Notes under the pieces: model-generated | Told to the model about the DNA's origin: nothing | Seen by the model: the letters and a program-made list of their open reading frames with translations, nothing else | Database searches by the model: none | Made by a program: the position numbers and the translations under genes | Part shown: in pieces, positions 1-8,893 of the stretch | Layout: the number at the start of each line of letters is the position of its first letter | Numbering within the stretch: the stretch's first letter is position 1 | Assembly: GCA_035314825.1 (NCBI GenBank) | Contig: DATFYX010000067.1 | Span: forward strand, 1-58,181 | Source: Candidatus Eremiobacteraceae bacterium | GTDB taxonomy: Bacteria > Vulcanimicrobiota > Vulcanimicrobiia > Eremiobacterales > Eremiobacteraceae | Direction: 5' to 3' | Length of the DNA stretch: 58,181 nucleotides

Positions 1-900
1 GCGACCGAAACCCAGTTGTTCGGCTTCCGCGATCCGTGGGGCGTGCGGCCGCTGTGCATCGGGCGCTATGGCAGCGGCTATGCGCTCGCGTCGGAATCGT
101 GCGCGCTTGCCACCATCGGGGCGGAATACATCCGCGAGGTAGAGCCGGGCGAGATCATCATCATCGACAAAGACGGCATGCGCAGCCGAATGGTCGAGAA
201 CGACATCAAGCCGGCCAACTGCATCTTCGAGTATATCTATTTCTCGCGCCCCGACAGTCAGGTCGCCGGCCGCGAACTCTACCTCGCGCGCTACCAGATG
301 GGACGCAACATCGCCAAGGAAGCGCCGGTGGAGGCCGACGTCGTCATGGGCGTGCCCGACAGCGCGACGGCAGCGGCGATCGGATATTCCGACGAGTCCG
401 GCATCCCGTATATCGAAGGCTTGATGAAGAACCGCTACATCGGGCGCACGTTCATCAATCCGGATCACCGCATGCGCGTGCAGGGCGTGAAGCTCAAGTT
501 CAATCCGTTGCACGCCAACCTCGCAGGCAAGCGGGTCGTGTTGATCGACGACTCGATCGTGCGGGGTACCACGACCAAGCAATTGGTCGCGCTGCTGCGC
601 AAGGCCGGTGCCAAAGAGGTCCACGTGCGGGTCACCTGTCCGCCGATGCGCCATCCATGTTTCTTGGGCGTGGACACGGCGACGTACGAAGAGCTCATCG
701 CCGCGAATCTGAGCGTGCCGGAGATCCAGAGCACGATCAACGCCGATTCGCTCGCCTATCTAAGCGAGGAAGGGCTCGTCGCCTCCACCGCGCGCGAACG
801 CAAAGAGTTCTGCATGGGCTGCTTCACCGGCCGCTATCCCGAGGGCATCCACGAGGAGCTCGACGGGCGCGTGCGCGAACCGGAAAAGGCCAAAGTCTGA
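1..900 (+). CDS. purF: Amidophosphoribosyltransferase, 5'-truncated by window edge
   Basis: First committed step of purine synthesis: PRPP plus glutamine gives phosphoribosylamine. The reading frame is open from base 1, so the N-terminal nucleophile Cys and most of the glutaminase domain lie outside the window. The visible part holds the end of the glutaminase domain (FGFRDPWGVRPL) and the whole phosphoribosyltransferase domain with the PRPP loop VVLIDDSIVRGTTT. Cysteines in CIFEYIYF, HPCFLG and the C-terminal CMGC pair match the [4Fe-4S]-type PurF of Bacillus, rather than the cluster-free E. coli type. The stop overlaps the probable start of the channel gene behind it. purM and purN lie 8 kb downstream, so the purine genes are near each other but not contiguous. 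Confidence 0.97.
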   Translation, partial: ATETQLFGFRDPWGVRPLCIGRYGSGYALASESCALATIGAEYIREVEPGEIIIIDKDGMRSRMVENDIKPANCIFEYIYFSRPDSQVAGRELYLARYQMGRNIAKEAPVEADVVMGVPDSATAAAIGYSDESGIPYIEGLMKNRYIGRTFINPDHRMRVQGVKLKFNPLHANLAGKRVVLIDDSIVRGTTTKQLVALLRKAGAKEVHVRVTCPPMRHPCFLGVDTATYEELIAANLSVPEIQSTINADSLAYLSEEGLVASTARERKEFCMGCFTGRYPEGIHEELDGRVREPEKAKV

Positions 901-1580
901 ATCCGCTGACCGCGGAACCATCGTCCTCCGAGCAAGACCGGGCGGATACGTCACCGCCCCACTCGTACCGCTACCTTTTTTTTGCCCTGCTTGCGCTCGT
1001 CTTGGCCGCACCGCTGGTGGTGCACACCTTTGCCGGCGGTCTGCCTGGACTTACGCTCGAATCCGTCGTGGTCATCGTGGCCGTATGGGCGATGTGGCGA
1101 AATCCAACGGTGCGCGCGTTTGCCATAGCGTTTGGCGCGCTCGCCCTAGCTGCCGACATTCTCGACTTGATCAGCCCCGGCCATCCCGAGCTGCGCGCAC
1201 TACTGGCCTTCAACTCGGCGTTCTTCATCCTGACCCTTGTCCGCGTGTTCCAACGCACCGTCCGCGCCGAGACGGTGACCGAGGACTCGCTCTACGGCGC
1301 AGCCTGCGTCTACCTGCTCATCGGTCTGACCTGGTCATACGCGTACTACGCCGCATGGGGCGTGTCCCAGGCCGCCTTTTCGACCGCCGGCGGAGGGGTG
1401 CTCAAAGCCTGGCCGGATTTCGTCTATTTCAGCTTCACGACGCTCTCCACGCTCGGATATGGCGACATCATCCCGATCGCTCCGGCGGTGCGCTCGATGG
1501 TCATCCTTGAGGTCATCGTCGGCGTGTTCTTCGTGGCGGTGATCATCTCCAAGCTGGTCAGCTTGTATCGGTTCCGTTAG
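897..1580 (+). CDS. Two-pore-helix type potassium channel-like membrane protein
   Basis: About 227 residues. Hydrophobic segments lie near residues 26-44, 54-67, 74-90, 99-117, 133-152 and 200-222. The last two flank a pore loop with the signature TLGYGD (185-190), a close variant of the potassium selectivity filter TVGYGD, so an Ion_trans_2 type channel is the clear reading. No ATG, GTG or TTG lies in frame between purF and the first membrane segment. The best start is a CTG at 897 that overlaps the purF TGA and has GGAAAAGG 7 nt upstream; a CTG at 906 is the alternative. No cytoplasmic RCK or cyclic-nucleotide domain follows the pore. Confidence 0.85.
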   Translation: MNPLTAEPSSSEQDRADTSPPHSYRYLFFALLALVLAAPLVVHTFAGGLPGLTLESVVVIVAVWAMWRNPTVRAFAIAFGALALAADILDLISPGHPELRALLAFNSAFFILTLVRVFQRTVRAETVTEDSLYGAACVYLLIGLTWSYAYYAAWGVSQAAFSTAGGGVLKAWPDFVYFSFTTLSTLGYGDIIPIAPAVRSMVILEVIVGVFFVAVIISKLVSLYRFR

Positions 1581-1594
1581 CAGGAGCGGAACCG
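1569..1594. repeat. Inverted repeat over the channel gene stop codon
   Basis: CGGTTCCG (1569-1576) and CGGAACCG (1587-1594) form a perfect 8-bp stem with the TAG stop of the channel gene in the loop. No T-run follows, so it is at best a weak terminator or an RNA-stabilising hairpin. Confidence 0.45.
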
Positions 1595-1598
1595 TGGT

Positions 1599-1633
1599 CT
1601 GACAAATGTCCTTCATATTATGACATTTGTCAG
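1599..1633. promoter_or_regulatory. Double palindromic operator of the Xre/RES toxin-antitoxin operon
   Basis: CTGACAAATGTC (1599-1610) and GACATTTGTCAG (1622-1633) are perfect 12-bp inverted repeats separated by 11 bp. Each arm is itself a small dyad of the form GACAnnTGTC, so two antitoxin dimers could bind side by side. The AT-rich spacer CTTCATATTAT contains a -10-like TATTAT (1616-1621), placing a promoter between the two sites. The antitoxin ATG follows 18 bp downstream. This is the expected arrangement for toxin-antitoxin autorepression. Confidence 0.75.
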
Positions 1634-1651
1634 CTGCGTGGACCGGATACC

Positions 1652-2062
1652 ATGAGCACTGCGAGCATCGCGAAGACGCTGGGCTTCCCCACCCGCGCAC
1701 GCGACCTGATCGACGTCACCCGCGCCGGGCTGCCGGCGAAGATCGCCGATCGGCTAGCGGAGCTGGGCGGTCTGACGCCGGAACAGCTTGCCGCCGCGCT
1801 AGGCGTGTCGACGCGCACGCTGGCCCGACAGCGAGCCAGGGCCCGCCTCGGCGCGGTCGAGTCCGACCGCGCGGTCAGGCTCGCGCGCGTGCTTGGCCTC
1901 GTGCATGATGTGTTCGAAAACCGCAAGACCGCGATCGGCTGGCTGCACGATCCGATTGTCGCGCTCGGCGGCAAAGCGCCGGTCGAGTTCTTGGACACGG
2001 ACGCCGGCGTGCGTCGGCTCGAGCAGATCTTGACGCGACTGGATTACGGCGGCATCAGCTAA
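1652..2062 (+). CDS. Antitoxin, Xre/MbcA/ParS (DUF2384) family
   Basis: 136 residues. A helix-turn-helix lies at about residues 40-60 ([20 protein letters not shown]). It is followed by the MbcA/ParS toxin-binding region with the family-typical [14 protein letters not shown] and a closing LDYGG. It should bind and neutralise the RES protein encoded directly behind it and repress its own promoter through the palindrome at 1599-1633. The stop TAA is immediately followed by the toxin ATG, with no base between, which indicates translational coupling. Order (antitoxin first), size and partner all fit the Xre-RES type II systems. Confidence 0.9.
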   Translation: MSTASIAKTLGFPTRARDLIDVTRAGLPAKIADRLAELGGLTPEQLAAALGVSTRTLARQRARARLGAVESDRAVRLARVLGLVHDVFENRKTAIGWLHDPIVALGGKAPVEFLDTDAGVRRLEQILTRLDYGGIS

Positions 2063-2536
2063 ATGCGTGTCTGGCGGCTGGTCCGGAGACGGCGGCTGCC
2101 GGATGCGTTTAGCGGCGAGGGCTCGCGGCTCGCAGGCGGACGGTGGAATAGCCCGGGCGTGCGCGTGGTGTATGTCAGCGCGACGCTGGCGCTTGCACAG
2201 CTTGAGTATCTCGTGCACGCCAATGCGCTTTTCGCGCCTCGTCACGTGTGCGCGATCTTCGCGGACATCCCGGATAGCGTGCGCATCGAAGACCTCGACG
2301 CGAGCGCGCTGCCTAAGAACTGGCGCCGCTATGAGCCGCCGGTCGAAGCGCTGCAAGCGTTGGGCGACGCGTGGGCGGCAAAGGGCAGATCGGCGGTCCT
2401 GCGCGTGCCGTCGGCCGTGGTGCCCCAAGAAAGCAATCTCATCCTCAATCCGGCGCATGCCGACTTCAAGCGCATCAAGATCGGAACGCCCCTGCCGGTC
2501 GAATTCGATCCCAGGCTGTTCGCAAGCAAACCTTAA
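2063..2536 (+). CDS. RES-domain toxin (NAD+-degrading)
   Basis: 157 residues, the usual length of RES toxins. The family landmarks are visible: WRL near the N-terminus, then GGRWNSPG with the conserved Arg, [16 protein letters not shown] with the conserved Glu, and [12 protein letters not shown] near the C-terminus, which carries the conserved Ser and the Asn-Pro-x-His pattern. Characterised RES toxins deplete NAD+ by phosphorolysis or hydrolysis. Nothing looks broken, so the pair is probably functional. It sits between housekeeping genes without mobile-element remains. Confidence 0.9.
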   Translation: MRVWRLVRRRRLPDAFSGEGSRLAGGRWNSPGVRVVYVSATLALAQLEYLVHANALFAPRHVCAIFADIPDSVRIEDLDASALPKNWRRYEPPVEALQALGDAWAAKGRSAVLRVPSAVVPQESNLILNPAHADFKRIKIGTPLPVEFDPRLFASKP

Positions 2537-2627
2537 GCAGCTTTCGCACGTACTGAAGGTCATCGGCGGCGAGCGCGGCAAATCTGCCGGACGCCTCGCG
2601 GCGCCTCAGAGCGTAGGAGTGAAACAT

Positions 2628-3647
2628 ATGCAGCTCGGAATGATCGGTCTCGGCCGCATGGGCGCGAACATGGTGCGCCGCCTGATGCGCCACAAGCACG
2701 AGTGCGTCGTCTACGATCGAAACCAAGACGCGGTCAAGGCGCTCGCATCGGAGGGCGCGACCGGGGCTGCGACGCTGGCCGACATGGCGCGCGCTTTGTC
2801 GAAACCCCGCGCAGTGTGGCTGATGGTGCCCGCAGGAGTTGTTGACGCCAGCCTGGCGGCGCTGATACCGGTCCTCGAGCGCGGCGATATCGTCATCGAC
2901 GGCGGCAACTCGTATTACATCGACGACATCCGCCGCGCCGGCGAGGCGCGCGCCAAGGGCATCGAGTACGTCGACGTCGGCACGAGCGGCGGCGTCTGGG
3001 GGCTCGAGCGCGGCTATTGCATGATGATCGGCGGCTCCGACCAGACCGTGAGCCGTCTCGATCCGATTTTCAAAGCGCTCGCGCCGGGCGTCGGCGACAT
3101 CCCCCGCACGCCGGGCCGGCCCAGAGGCCGCGGCACCGCTGAAGAAGGTTACCTCCACTGCGGTCCCAACGGCGCGGGGCACTTCGTGAAGATGGTGCAT
3201 AACGGCATCGAGTACGGGATCATGGCCTCCTATGCGGAGGGTTTCGGCGTGCTGCAAGCGGCCGACATCGGCAAACAGGCGCAAACCGCTGATGCGGAGA
3301 CCACGCCGCTGCGCGATCCCCAAGACTATCAATACGACCTCGATCTTGGCGAGATCGCCGAGGTGTGGCGGCGCGGCAGCGTCGTCGCCTCCTGGCTGCT
3401 CGATCTCACCGCGCAAGCGCTGGTGAAGGATCCCGAACTCGCCGGGTTCGCAGGCCGTGTGTCGGACTCGGGTGAGGGCCGCTGGACGATCAAGGCCGCG
3501 ATCGACGAGGCGGTGCCCGCGCCGGTGCTCACCGCCGCGCTGTATCAGCGTTTCGACTCGCGCGGCAACGCAGAGTTCCAGAACAAGCTGCTCTCGGCGA
3601 TGCGCTTCGAGTTCGGCGGCCACGTCGAAGTGGATGCGAAAAAATGA
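2628..3647 (+). CDS. gnd: 6-phosphogluconate dehydrogenase (decarboxylating), short YqeC/GntZ-like form
   Basis: Oxidises and decarboxylates 6-phosphogluconate to ribulose 5-phosphate in the pentose phosphate pathway. 339 residues with the N-terminal Rossmann motif [13 protein letters not shown], the substrate-binding GTSGGVWG, the catalytic [14 protein letters not shown] (Lys and neighbouring Asn/His-type residues conserved) and a C-terminal RFEFGGH typical of the shorter YqeC-like subfamily (about 300 residues, against about 470 for E. coli Gnd). The ATG at 2628 is chosen because AGGAG (2615-2619) lies 8 nt upstream; an in-frame GTG at 2619 is less well placed. It is read towards the TonB receptor gene, with a palindrome between them. 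Confidence 0.93.
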   Translation: MQLGMIGLGRMGANMVRRLMRHKHECVVYDRNQDAVKALASEGATGAATLADMARALSKPRAVWLMVPAGVVDASLAALIPVLERGDIVIDGGNSYYIDDIRRAGEARAKGIEYVDVGTSGGVWGLERGYCMMIGGSDQTVSRLDPIFKALAPGVGDIPRTPGRPRGRGTAEEGYLHCGPNGAGHFVKMVHNGIEYGIMASYAEGFGVLQAADIGKQAQTADAETTPLRDPQDYQYDLDLGEIAEVWRRGSVVASWLLDLTAQALVKDPELAGFAGRVSDSGEGRWTIKAAIDEAVPAPVLTAALYQRFDSRGNAEFQNKLLSAMRFEFGGHVEVDAKK

Positions 3648-3648
3648 C

Positions 3649-3677
3649 ATGGAGCGGTCGGAATTCGACCGCTCCAT
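3649..3677. repeat. REP-like palindrome between convergent genes
   Basis: ATGGAGCGGTCG (3649-3660), GAATT, CGACCGCTCCAT (3666-3677): a perfect 12-bp stem with a 5-nt loop. The same arm sequence recurs at 23494-23546. On the minus strand the hairpin is followed by GTCAT and TTTTTT, so it may also end transcription of the receptor gene. Confidence 0.75.
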
Positions 3678-3691
3678 AGGTAATCGGCGGG

Positions 3692-6600
3692 CTAGTTGCG
3701 CTGGGGCGGCGGCGTCTGGCCCGGGTTGGGGCGCACTAGATACAGCCCGAGTGACGGGCTGTAGTTGAGCGATGGCGGGCGCGCGAAGTCGAGCTTTTTC
3801 GCCTTGATCTGATCGGGCGTGCCGGTCGAGACATGTCCGCAGTTGAGTACCGCCGGAATTCGTGAGATGTCATCCAGCTGCAGCTCCGTCCAATATCCAC
3901 TTGCGGACTTGTGAAGCGTGACGGTCCAGCCCGGAGGCGGTGCCGCCGGCGGATTGCTCGGATCGAAAGCGGCGAAATACGTCTGCAGCGCGCCGAGCAG
4001 CGACGTCGCGGTCGGCTTCAGTTCGTCGGTGCACGACGCGGCAGAAGTGAGAGCAAAGGGCGCCGCAGGCGGCGCGGCCGGAAGCTGGTAGAGCCGGAAC
4101 TGCTCTTGGCCCGCCTGCTGCGGTTGGCGCACGACGTACAGCCCGGCTTCCGGCGCGTACGCGAGCGGGAAGCGGTTGAACGCGCTGGTCGGCGGGATGT
4201 ACAGATTGAGCGCCTTGGCGTCGTCGACCGATCCGACGTGCAGCGGCGCGCACGCGATGAAGCTGCGGATGGACCCGGCCTTCGTCTGAGTGAAGGTCAA
4301 CGCGTACGAGGTTGCGGTCTTGTGATACGCGACGTTGAGGCCGTCGATCGCCGGCGCCGTAGCGGGAGCAGCGTCGGGGTATCCCGTCGCGGACTTCGCG
4401 GCATCAACTGCCGCGACGTACGCTTTGATCTGGTCGAGCAGCGGCTTGACGGCCTTGACGTTATCGGACGTGCACTGTTGCCGCGACGTATCGGGATCGA
4501 GCGGATTGGCGGGTGGGGTGCTGGGCAGCGCAGCCAGTGCCGCGAGACCTCCACCGGGGCCGCCACCGCCGCCAGGCCCAAAGCCTCCGCCACGCCGCGC
4601 GCTGTTGGAGGCGTCGGCTTGCGCGAGCAGCGCAGGCGTGAAATTCGTCTGCGGCGTGTTGCCCAGCTTGACGGTGTACGTGACCGAGAATTGCCGCGGC
4701 GAAAGCGGGCGGGCCACGGTCGGCAGGAAGTTGCCGCCAGCCGTCTCGAGCGGCACGGAATTCGCCGCGGACGCGAAGTCGTATCCGTACTTATTGAAGA
4801 TATTGGTCTCCGCGAAGGTGAGCGATCCACGTACGAGGGTGACGACCACGCCGGCATCGGCGGTGACATACCCGGGCAGATTATTAGAGTTGTTGGCCGA
4901 GACGAAGTTCCCGTTGAGCAGCCACTCGACGTTTGAGCGCGGCGCCTTGTAATCGAACGTGAGGCCGCCGCGGTGCAGCGGCACCCCGGGGACCTGTGCG
5001 CCCGAAATAGTCAGCGAGTACGGATTATCGATGAGCGGGCTGACCGAATTCGCGACCGTCTGTGTGATGTCGTAATACGGCTCCGCCACCAAGTTCTGAC
5101 CGATGCGGAAGCCGGCGTTGAAACGTGCGCCTTGATACACGCGCTGCACCCCGGCGATCGGCTGGCTGATGTACAGATTCGCCGGGCCGAAGGGCAACGA
5201 TGTGCCGCAGCCCGAGCTCGATTGATAGATCGTCTGTGCGAGCGCGAAATAGCCAGGCGGGAAGTAGCCCGGCGGCAACACCGATCCGTTCACCTGGGTG
5301 TTCAGCAACACGTCATCTTGCAGCTGTTGATACAGCGTCAGGGCGAACTGTCCGGTCTTCAGGCGCCGCTGATAGGTGAGACTGTACGACGTCGAGCTTG
5401 TCGGTCCGGGCAGATCGCCTGGTCCGGCGCCGTAGCCCGCGCCTGCGTTGCAGTCGAAGCGCAGCGCCGCCGGGTCCGTGAGCGGGGTGACGCGCGACAA
5501 GCCCGCACCCGCGCCGCCGATGTCGATGCTGCCGACGAACGAATCGACGGCGGTGGGCGTCCAGGTGGCGCTTGCGCCGCCGATGATCGAGTTGGAGGTC
5601 TGCGGCGAAAAACTCATGCCCAGCCGCGCGCCGAGGGTCAGCTTCGGACTTGAATTGATCTTGTCGCTGAGCTGGATCGTGCTGTAATCGGAGCTGCTCG
5701 ACGCGTTCGAGAACGGCGAGGTGGACGAGATGATGCCCATCGTCGTGAGAATGGCGTGCGAGGTCGTGGCCTGGATCGACAGCGTATGCCTCTCGCGCGA
5801 AGGCAGCATGGCATTGAGCGTCGCCCCGGTCGAGCGGTTATCCGTGACCGTGCCGAACGGGTCGGGGATGCCGGCGACGTAGCGGTTGAGCAGGTCGCGG
5901 TTATACGTCGAGCTGGTGCCGAACAGCGCGAACTGCAACCCGACCTCGCCCACGAGCGCCGTATCGGTGAGCGTGGCGAAGGTGAGATGGTTGTCGCTGT
6001 AGTTGTCGGGGCCGTACCCGCACGGCACCGGCCCGGTGAAGCGATTGCAGATCAGACCGGTGTCGCCATAGGTCGAGACGTACGTCGCCGTCAGCGTCTG
6101 CGCGCTGCCGAGCGGCGTGCGGATCTTCAAGAGCGTGCCGTCGTTCAACGACGCGCCGTCGTGCGTGTAGTCCAGTCCGCTCGCATCGAGATACGTCTGG
6201 CCGTTGAGCGGACTGTAAGTCCCGCGCGATGCCTCGGTGAGCGCGATGCCGATCCGGCCGGCCGTTCCCGACAACGACAAGATGCCCGCCGCGTTGCCGA
6301 ACGTGCCGACCGATGCGGTCACCTTGCCCTGCCAGCTCAGCGTCGGCTCGATCGAGCGGAAACCGACCGTGCCGCCGAGGGCGCCTGCGCTCGGTCCGAA
6401 GTTCGTGCTCGCGCTGCTGAAGAGGTCGGTGTTGATCGAGCGCAGGTCGCCGGACACACCAGGTGCATTGAGCGGCACGCCATCGAGCGTGAGACCCGTC
6501 TGCGTCGGATCGTGACCGTCGAGCGAGACCGTCACCTGCGCGTCCGAGTCGCCGTTGGGGTCGCTGGACACCGTCACGCCGGACAGCTTGCCGAGCGCGT

Positions 6601-7063
6601 CGGTCAGGGTGGACGAGAGCTTGCGCACCGCGCTGTTCTCATCCACCGTGGTCGAGCTTATCACCGCGGTCGAGCGCACGGTGACCGTGCCCAACGACTT
6701 GACCGCCGGCTTGGCGAGCGCCACCGCGACGGTGATGTAGTGCCCTTCGAGCACTTCGAATTGCGCCGAGGTGACGGAATCATAGCCCGACTTGGCCACG
6801 CGCGCTCGATAGATGCCTGGCGGCACGTCGGTGAACTTCACCGCCCCACCCGGGGACGATAGCTCGCTCGTTATGACCGGCCCGTCCAGCAGCACGCGCG
6901 CGAGGCCGAGCGGCGCGTGGGTTGCTGCGTCGGTGATGGTGATGGTGATCGAGCCGGTGTCGTCGGCACTGGCGGCAAGCGGCGCACCGGTCGCGAGAAG
7001 CAGACATGCGAACGCTGTCGTGGCGGCAGGGAGCAGCCGGCGAACGGCGTGCATGCGGTCCAT
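3692..7063 (-). CDS. TonB-dependent receptor with carboxypeptidase-regulatory domain and duplicated C-terminal domain
   Basis: 1123 residues. A signal peptide ends near residue 34 (ASADD). A carboxypeptidase-regulatory-like beta-sandwich follows (about 36-115, with GIYRARVAKSGYDSV), then a plug domain (about 130-240, with LTLDGVPLNAPG) and a beta-barrel to about residue 800 (last strand PRQFSVTYTVKLG). It should import an unknown large substrate across the outer membrane with TonB energy. Unusually, about 320 residues follow the barrel: a Gly-rich linker (about 824-840) and two related domains (about 864-978 and 1011-1113). Both show CT..., YHKTATSY/LHKSASGY, a second Cys, and GLYVVRQP/GLYLVRPNP. 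The aminopeptidase gene lies 71 bp upstream on the same strand. Confidence 0.93.
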   Translation of the reverse strand: MDRMHAVRRLLPAATTAFACLLLATGAPLAASADDTGSITITITDAATHAPLGLARVLLDGPVITSELSSPGGAVKFTDVPPGIYRARVAKSGYDSVTSAQFEVLEGHYITVAVALAKPAVKSLGTVTVRSTAVISSTTVDENSAVRKLSSTLTDALGKLSGVTVSSDPNGDSDAQVTVSLDGHDPTQTGLTLDGVPLNAPGVSGDLRSINTDLFSSASTNFGPSAGALGGTVGFRSIEPTLSWQGKVTASVGTFGNAAGILSLSGTAGRIGIALTEASRGTYSPLNGQTYLDASGLDYTHDGASLNDGTLLKIRTPLGSAQTLTATYVSTYGDTGLICNRFTGPVPCGYGPDNYSDNHLTFATLTDTALVGEVGLQFALFGTSSTYNRDLLNRYVAGIPDPFGTVTDNRSTGATLNAMLPSRERHTLSIQATTSHAILTTMGIISSTSPFSNASSSSDYSTIQLSDKINSSPKLTLGARLGMSFSPQTSNSIIGGASATWTPTAVDSFVGSIDIGGAGAGLSRVTPLTDPAALRFDCNAGAGYGAGPGDLPGPTSSTSYSLTYQRRLKTGQFALTLYQQLQDDVLLNTQVNGSVLPPGYFPPGYFALAQTIYQSSSGCGTSLPFGPANLYISQPIAGVQRVYQGARFNAGFRIGQNLVAEPYYDITQTVANSVSPLIDNPYSLTISGAQVPGVPLHRGGLTFDYKAPRSNVEWLLNGNFVSANNSNNLPGYVTADAGVVVTLVRGSLTFAETNIFNKYGYDFASAANSVPLETAGGNFLPTVARPLSPRQFSVTYTVKLGNTPQTNFTPALLAQADASNSARRGGGFGPGGGGGPGGGLAALAALPSTPPANPLDPDTSRQQCTSDNVKAVKPLLDQIKAYVAAVDAAKSATGYPDAAPATAPAIDGLNVAYHKTATSYALTFTQTKAGSIRSFIACAPLHVGSVDDAKALNLYIPPTSAFNRFPLAYAPEAGLYVVRQPQQAGQEQFRLYQLPAAPPAAPFALTSAASCTDELKPTATSLLGALQTYFAAFDPSNPPAAPPPGWTVTLHKSASGYWTELQLDDISRIPAVLNCGHVSTGTPDQIKAKKLDFARPPSLNYSPSLGLYLVRPNPGQTPPPQRN

Positions 7064-7134
7064 AGCGCGATTCTACGCGCGCTTCCTTAGGACAGGTTTA
7101 GGACCCACGGTGGCGGGGTGGTATTAACGCGGCT

Positions 7135-8754
7135 TTAATGAGCGCGCCTGCGCGCGCGGACGCGGCCGCTCGACTTGCCATTCCCCCCGTGGGCCGAGGC
7201 GTTGCCGCTCGATCCGTCGGCCAGCCTGCGATATGCGGCTTCATCCGCGCGCCCATGCACGGCGTGTTCTGCCAGCAAGTCGGCGAGCCGAACCAGTGGG
7301 CGCAGTCCCACGGCACTGGGGCCCTTCACGAGCGCACCCGAATCGCGATCCGCCCATGACGTGCCGGCGATGTCGAGATGGATCCACGGCGTGTCGCCGA
7401 CGAACTCTTTGAGGAACATGGCGCCGAAAATGGTGCCGGCCTGGCGCCCGCCGCTGTTCTTCATGTCTGCGATGGGACTCTTGATGAGCTCGGCGTATTC
7501 CGGGAACAACGGCAGCTCCCAATAGCGCTCGCCATACGGCAAGGTGGCGCGATGAAACGTATCGACGAACTCCCGATCGTTGCTCATCACGCCGGTCGAC
7601 GTGTGGCCGAGCGCGATGACGACCGCCCCGGTCAGCGTCGCGATGTCGACCAGATGTGTCGCGCCCATCTTGCGCGCATAGACGAGTCCATCGGCGAGCA
7701 CGAGACGGCCTTCGGCGTCCGTATTGATCACTTCGATCGTCTTGCCGTTCATGGCGCGCACGACGTCACCGGGTTTGGTCGCCTTGCCCGAGGGCATGTT
7801 CTCCGTCGCGACCACGATGCCGACGACGTTGACCTTCGGCTTGAGCCGCGCGATCGCGGCGAGCGCCGCCAGCACGGTCGCGCCGCCCGCCATGTCGCCC
7901 TTCATCGCGTCCATATCCAGCGCCGGCTTGAGCGAGATGCCGCCGGTATCAAAGGTGATGCCTTTGCCGACCAGCCCGAGCTTGGTCTTCGAACTCTTGT
8001 CGCCCGTGTATTCGAGGGCGATGACCTTCGACGGCTGATCGCTGCCCGCGGCGACCGACAGAAACGATCCCATCCCCAATTTCTTCATCTGAGGCTCGTC
8101 GAGGACGGTCACCTTGAGACCGAGCCGTTTGCCGAAGTCCTTCGCGATTTGTGCGAGATGCGTCGGCGTCATGTGGTTGGCCGGCGTGTTGACCATGACG
8201 CGCGCTTCGTTGGCGGCTTCGCCAAGAATCGTGCCGCGCGCAACGCCGGCTTTGATCGCGCGTTCGTCCGCGCCACGCGGGACGAGCAGCGTCACCGTGG
8301 CCACATCCGTCCGCGGCGCTTCATTTTTCGTGCGATACGGCGCAGGATCAAACGTCGCCATGATCGCGCCTTCGGCGAACAGCTCGCCGACGGAGCTCGG
8401 GTCGACGCCCGGCAGTTCGGGCAGGACGAATGCGAGAGACTTCACGCCGCGGCGCTGAGCAGCGCGCACCGCGGTACCCGCGAAGCGTGCCATGGCGGCT
8501 GCATTGCGATTGGCCGGCGGGCCCAGTCCGACCGCGAAGACCCGCTTTGCCTTGAGCCTAGGCGTCGGCAGCACGTGCAATTCGTCCTCGCGGCCCCTGA
8601 TCTCACCGCCGCGGAACATATCTCTGACCACGTGGCCGAGCGGTTTGTCGAGCGCCTTGACGGTGTCGGGCACCTCGCCATCGGAGAAGATGGGTATCGC
8701 GACGGCGTCGGCGGCGACGCGTAACGGATTCTCAGCGCGGACGTGGATCTTCAT
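7135..8754 (-). CDS. pepA: Leucyl aminopeptidase (M17)
   Basis: Cytosolic dizinc aminopeptidase that trims N-terminal residues from peptides. 539 residues, slightly longer than the usual 500 because of a low-complexity basic C-terminal tail. The M17 catalytic core is intact: KGITFDTGG (metal-binding Lys and Asp), MKGDMAGGA (Asp) and the signature NTDAEGRLVLADGLVYA with the metal Asp/Glu and catalytic Arg. The ATG at 8754 is used. A TTG four codons upstream is possible, but its only SD-like GAAAGG is 2 nt away. Divergent from purM across 139 bp in which I see no clear promoter. Confidence 0.95.
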   Translation of the reverse strand: MKIHVRAENPLRVAADAVAIPIFSDGEVPDTVKALDKPLGHVVRDMFRGGEIRGREDELHVLPTPRLKAKRVFAVGLGPPANRNAAAMARFAGTAVRAAQRRGVKSLAFVLPELPGVDPSSVGELFAEGAIMATFDPAPYRTKNEAPRTDVATVTLLVPRGADERAIKAGVARGTILGEAANEARVMVNTPANHMTPTHLAQIAKDFGKRLGLKVTVLDEPQMKKLGMGSFLSVAAGSDQPSKVIALEYTGDKSSKTKLGLVGKGITFDTGGISLKPALDMDAMKGDMAGGATVLAALAAIARLKPKVNVVGIVVATENMPSGKATKPGDVVRAMNGKTIEVINTDAEGRLVLADGLVYARKMGATHLVDIATLTGAVVIALGHTSTGVMSNDREFVDTFHRATLPYGERYWELPLFPEYAELIKSPIADMKNSGGRQAGTIFGAMFLKEFVGDTPWIHLDIAGTSWADRDSGALVKGPSAVGLRPLVRLADLLAEHAVHGRADEAAYRRLADGSSGNASAHGGNGKSSGRVRARRRAH

Positions 8755-8893
8755 TATAAGAAGCAAAGCCTTTCGGTTGAAAAAGGGTCAGCGAGGTGGC
8801 GGCTGCCGGAGCAGGACGCGGTTCGCCGCGGCCCAGGCGCGAACCTGGAAGTGGCGCGTAGGGGGTGGCTCGGTTGCAGCGAAACGCTGACGC

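Noticed and set aside
5756-6862. Plus-strand open frame opposite the TonB receptor
   Set aside because: Arg/Gly/Ala-rich composition without recognisable motif; the minus-strand receptor has clear domains.
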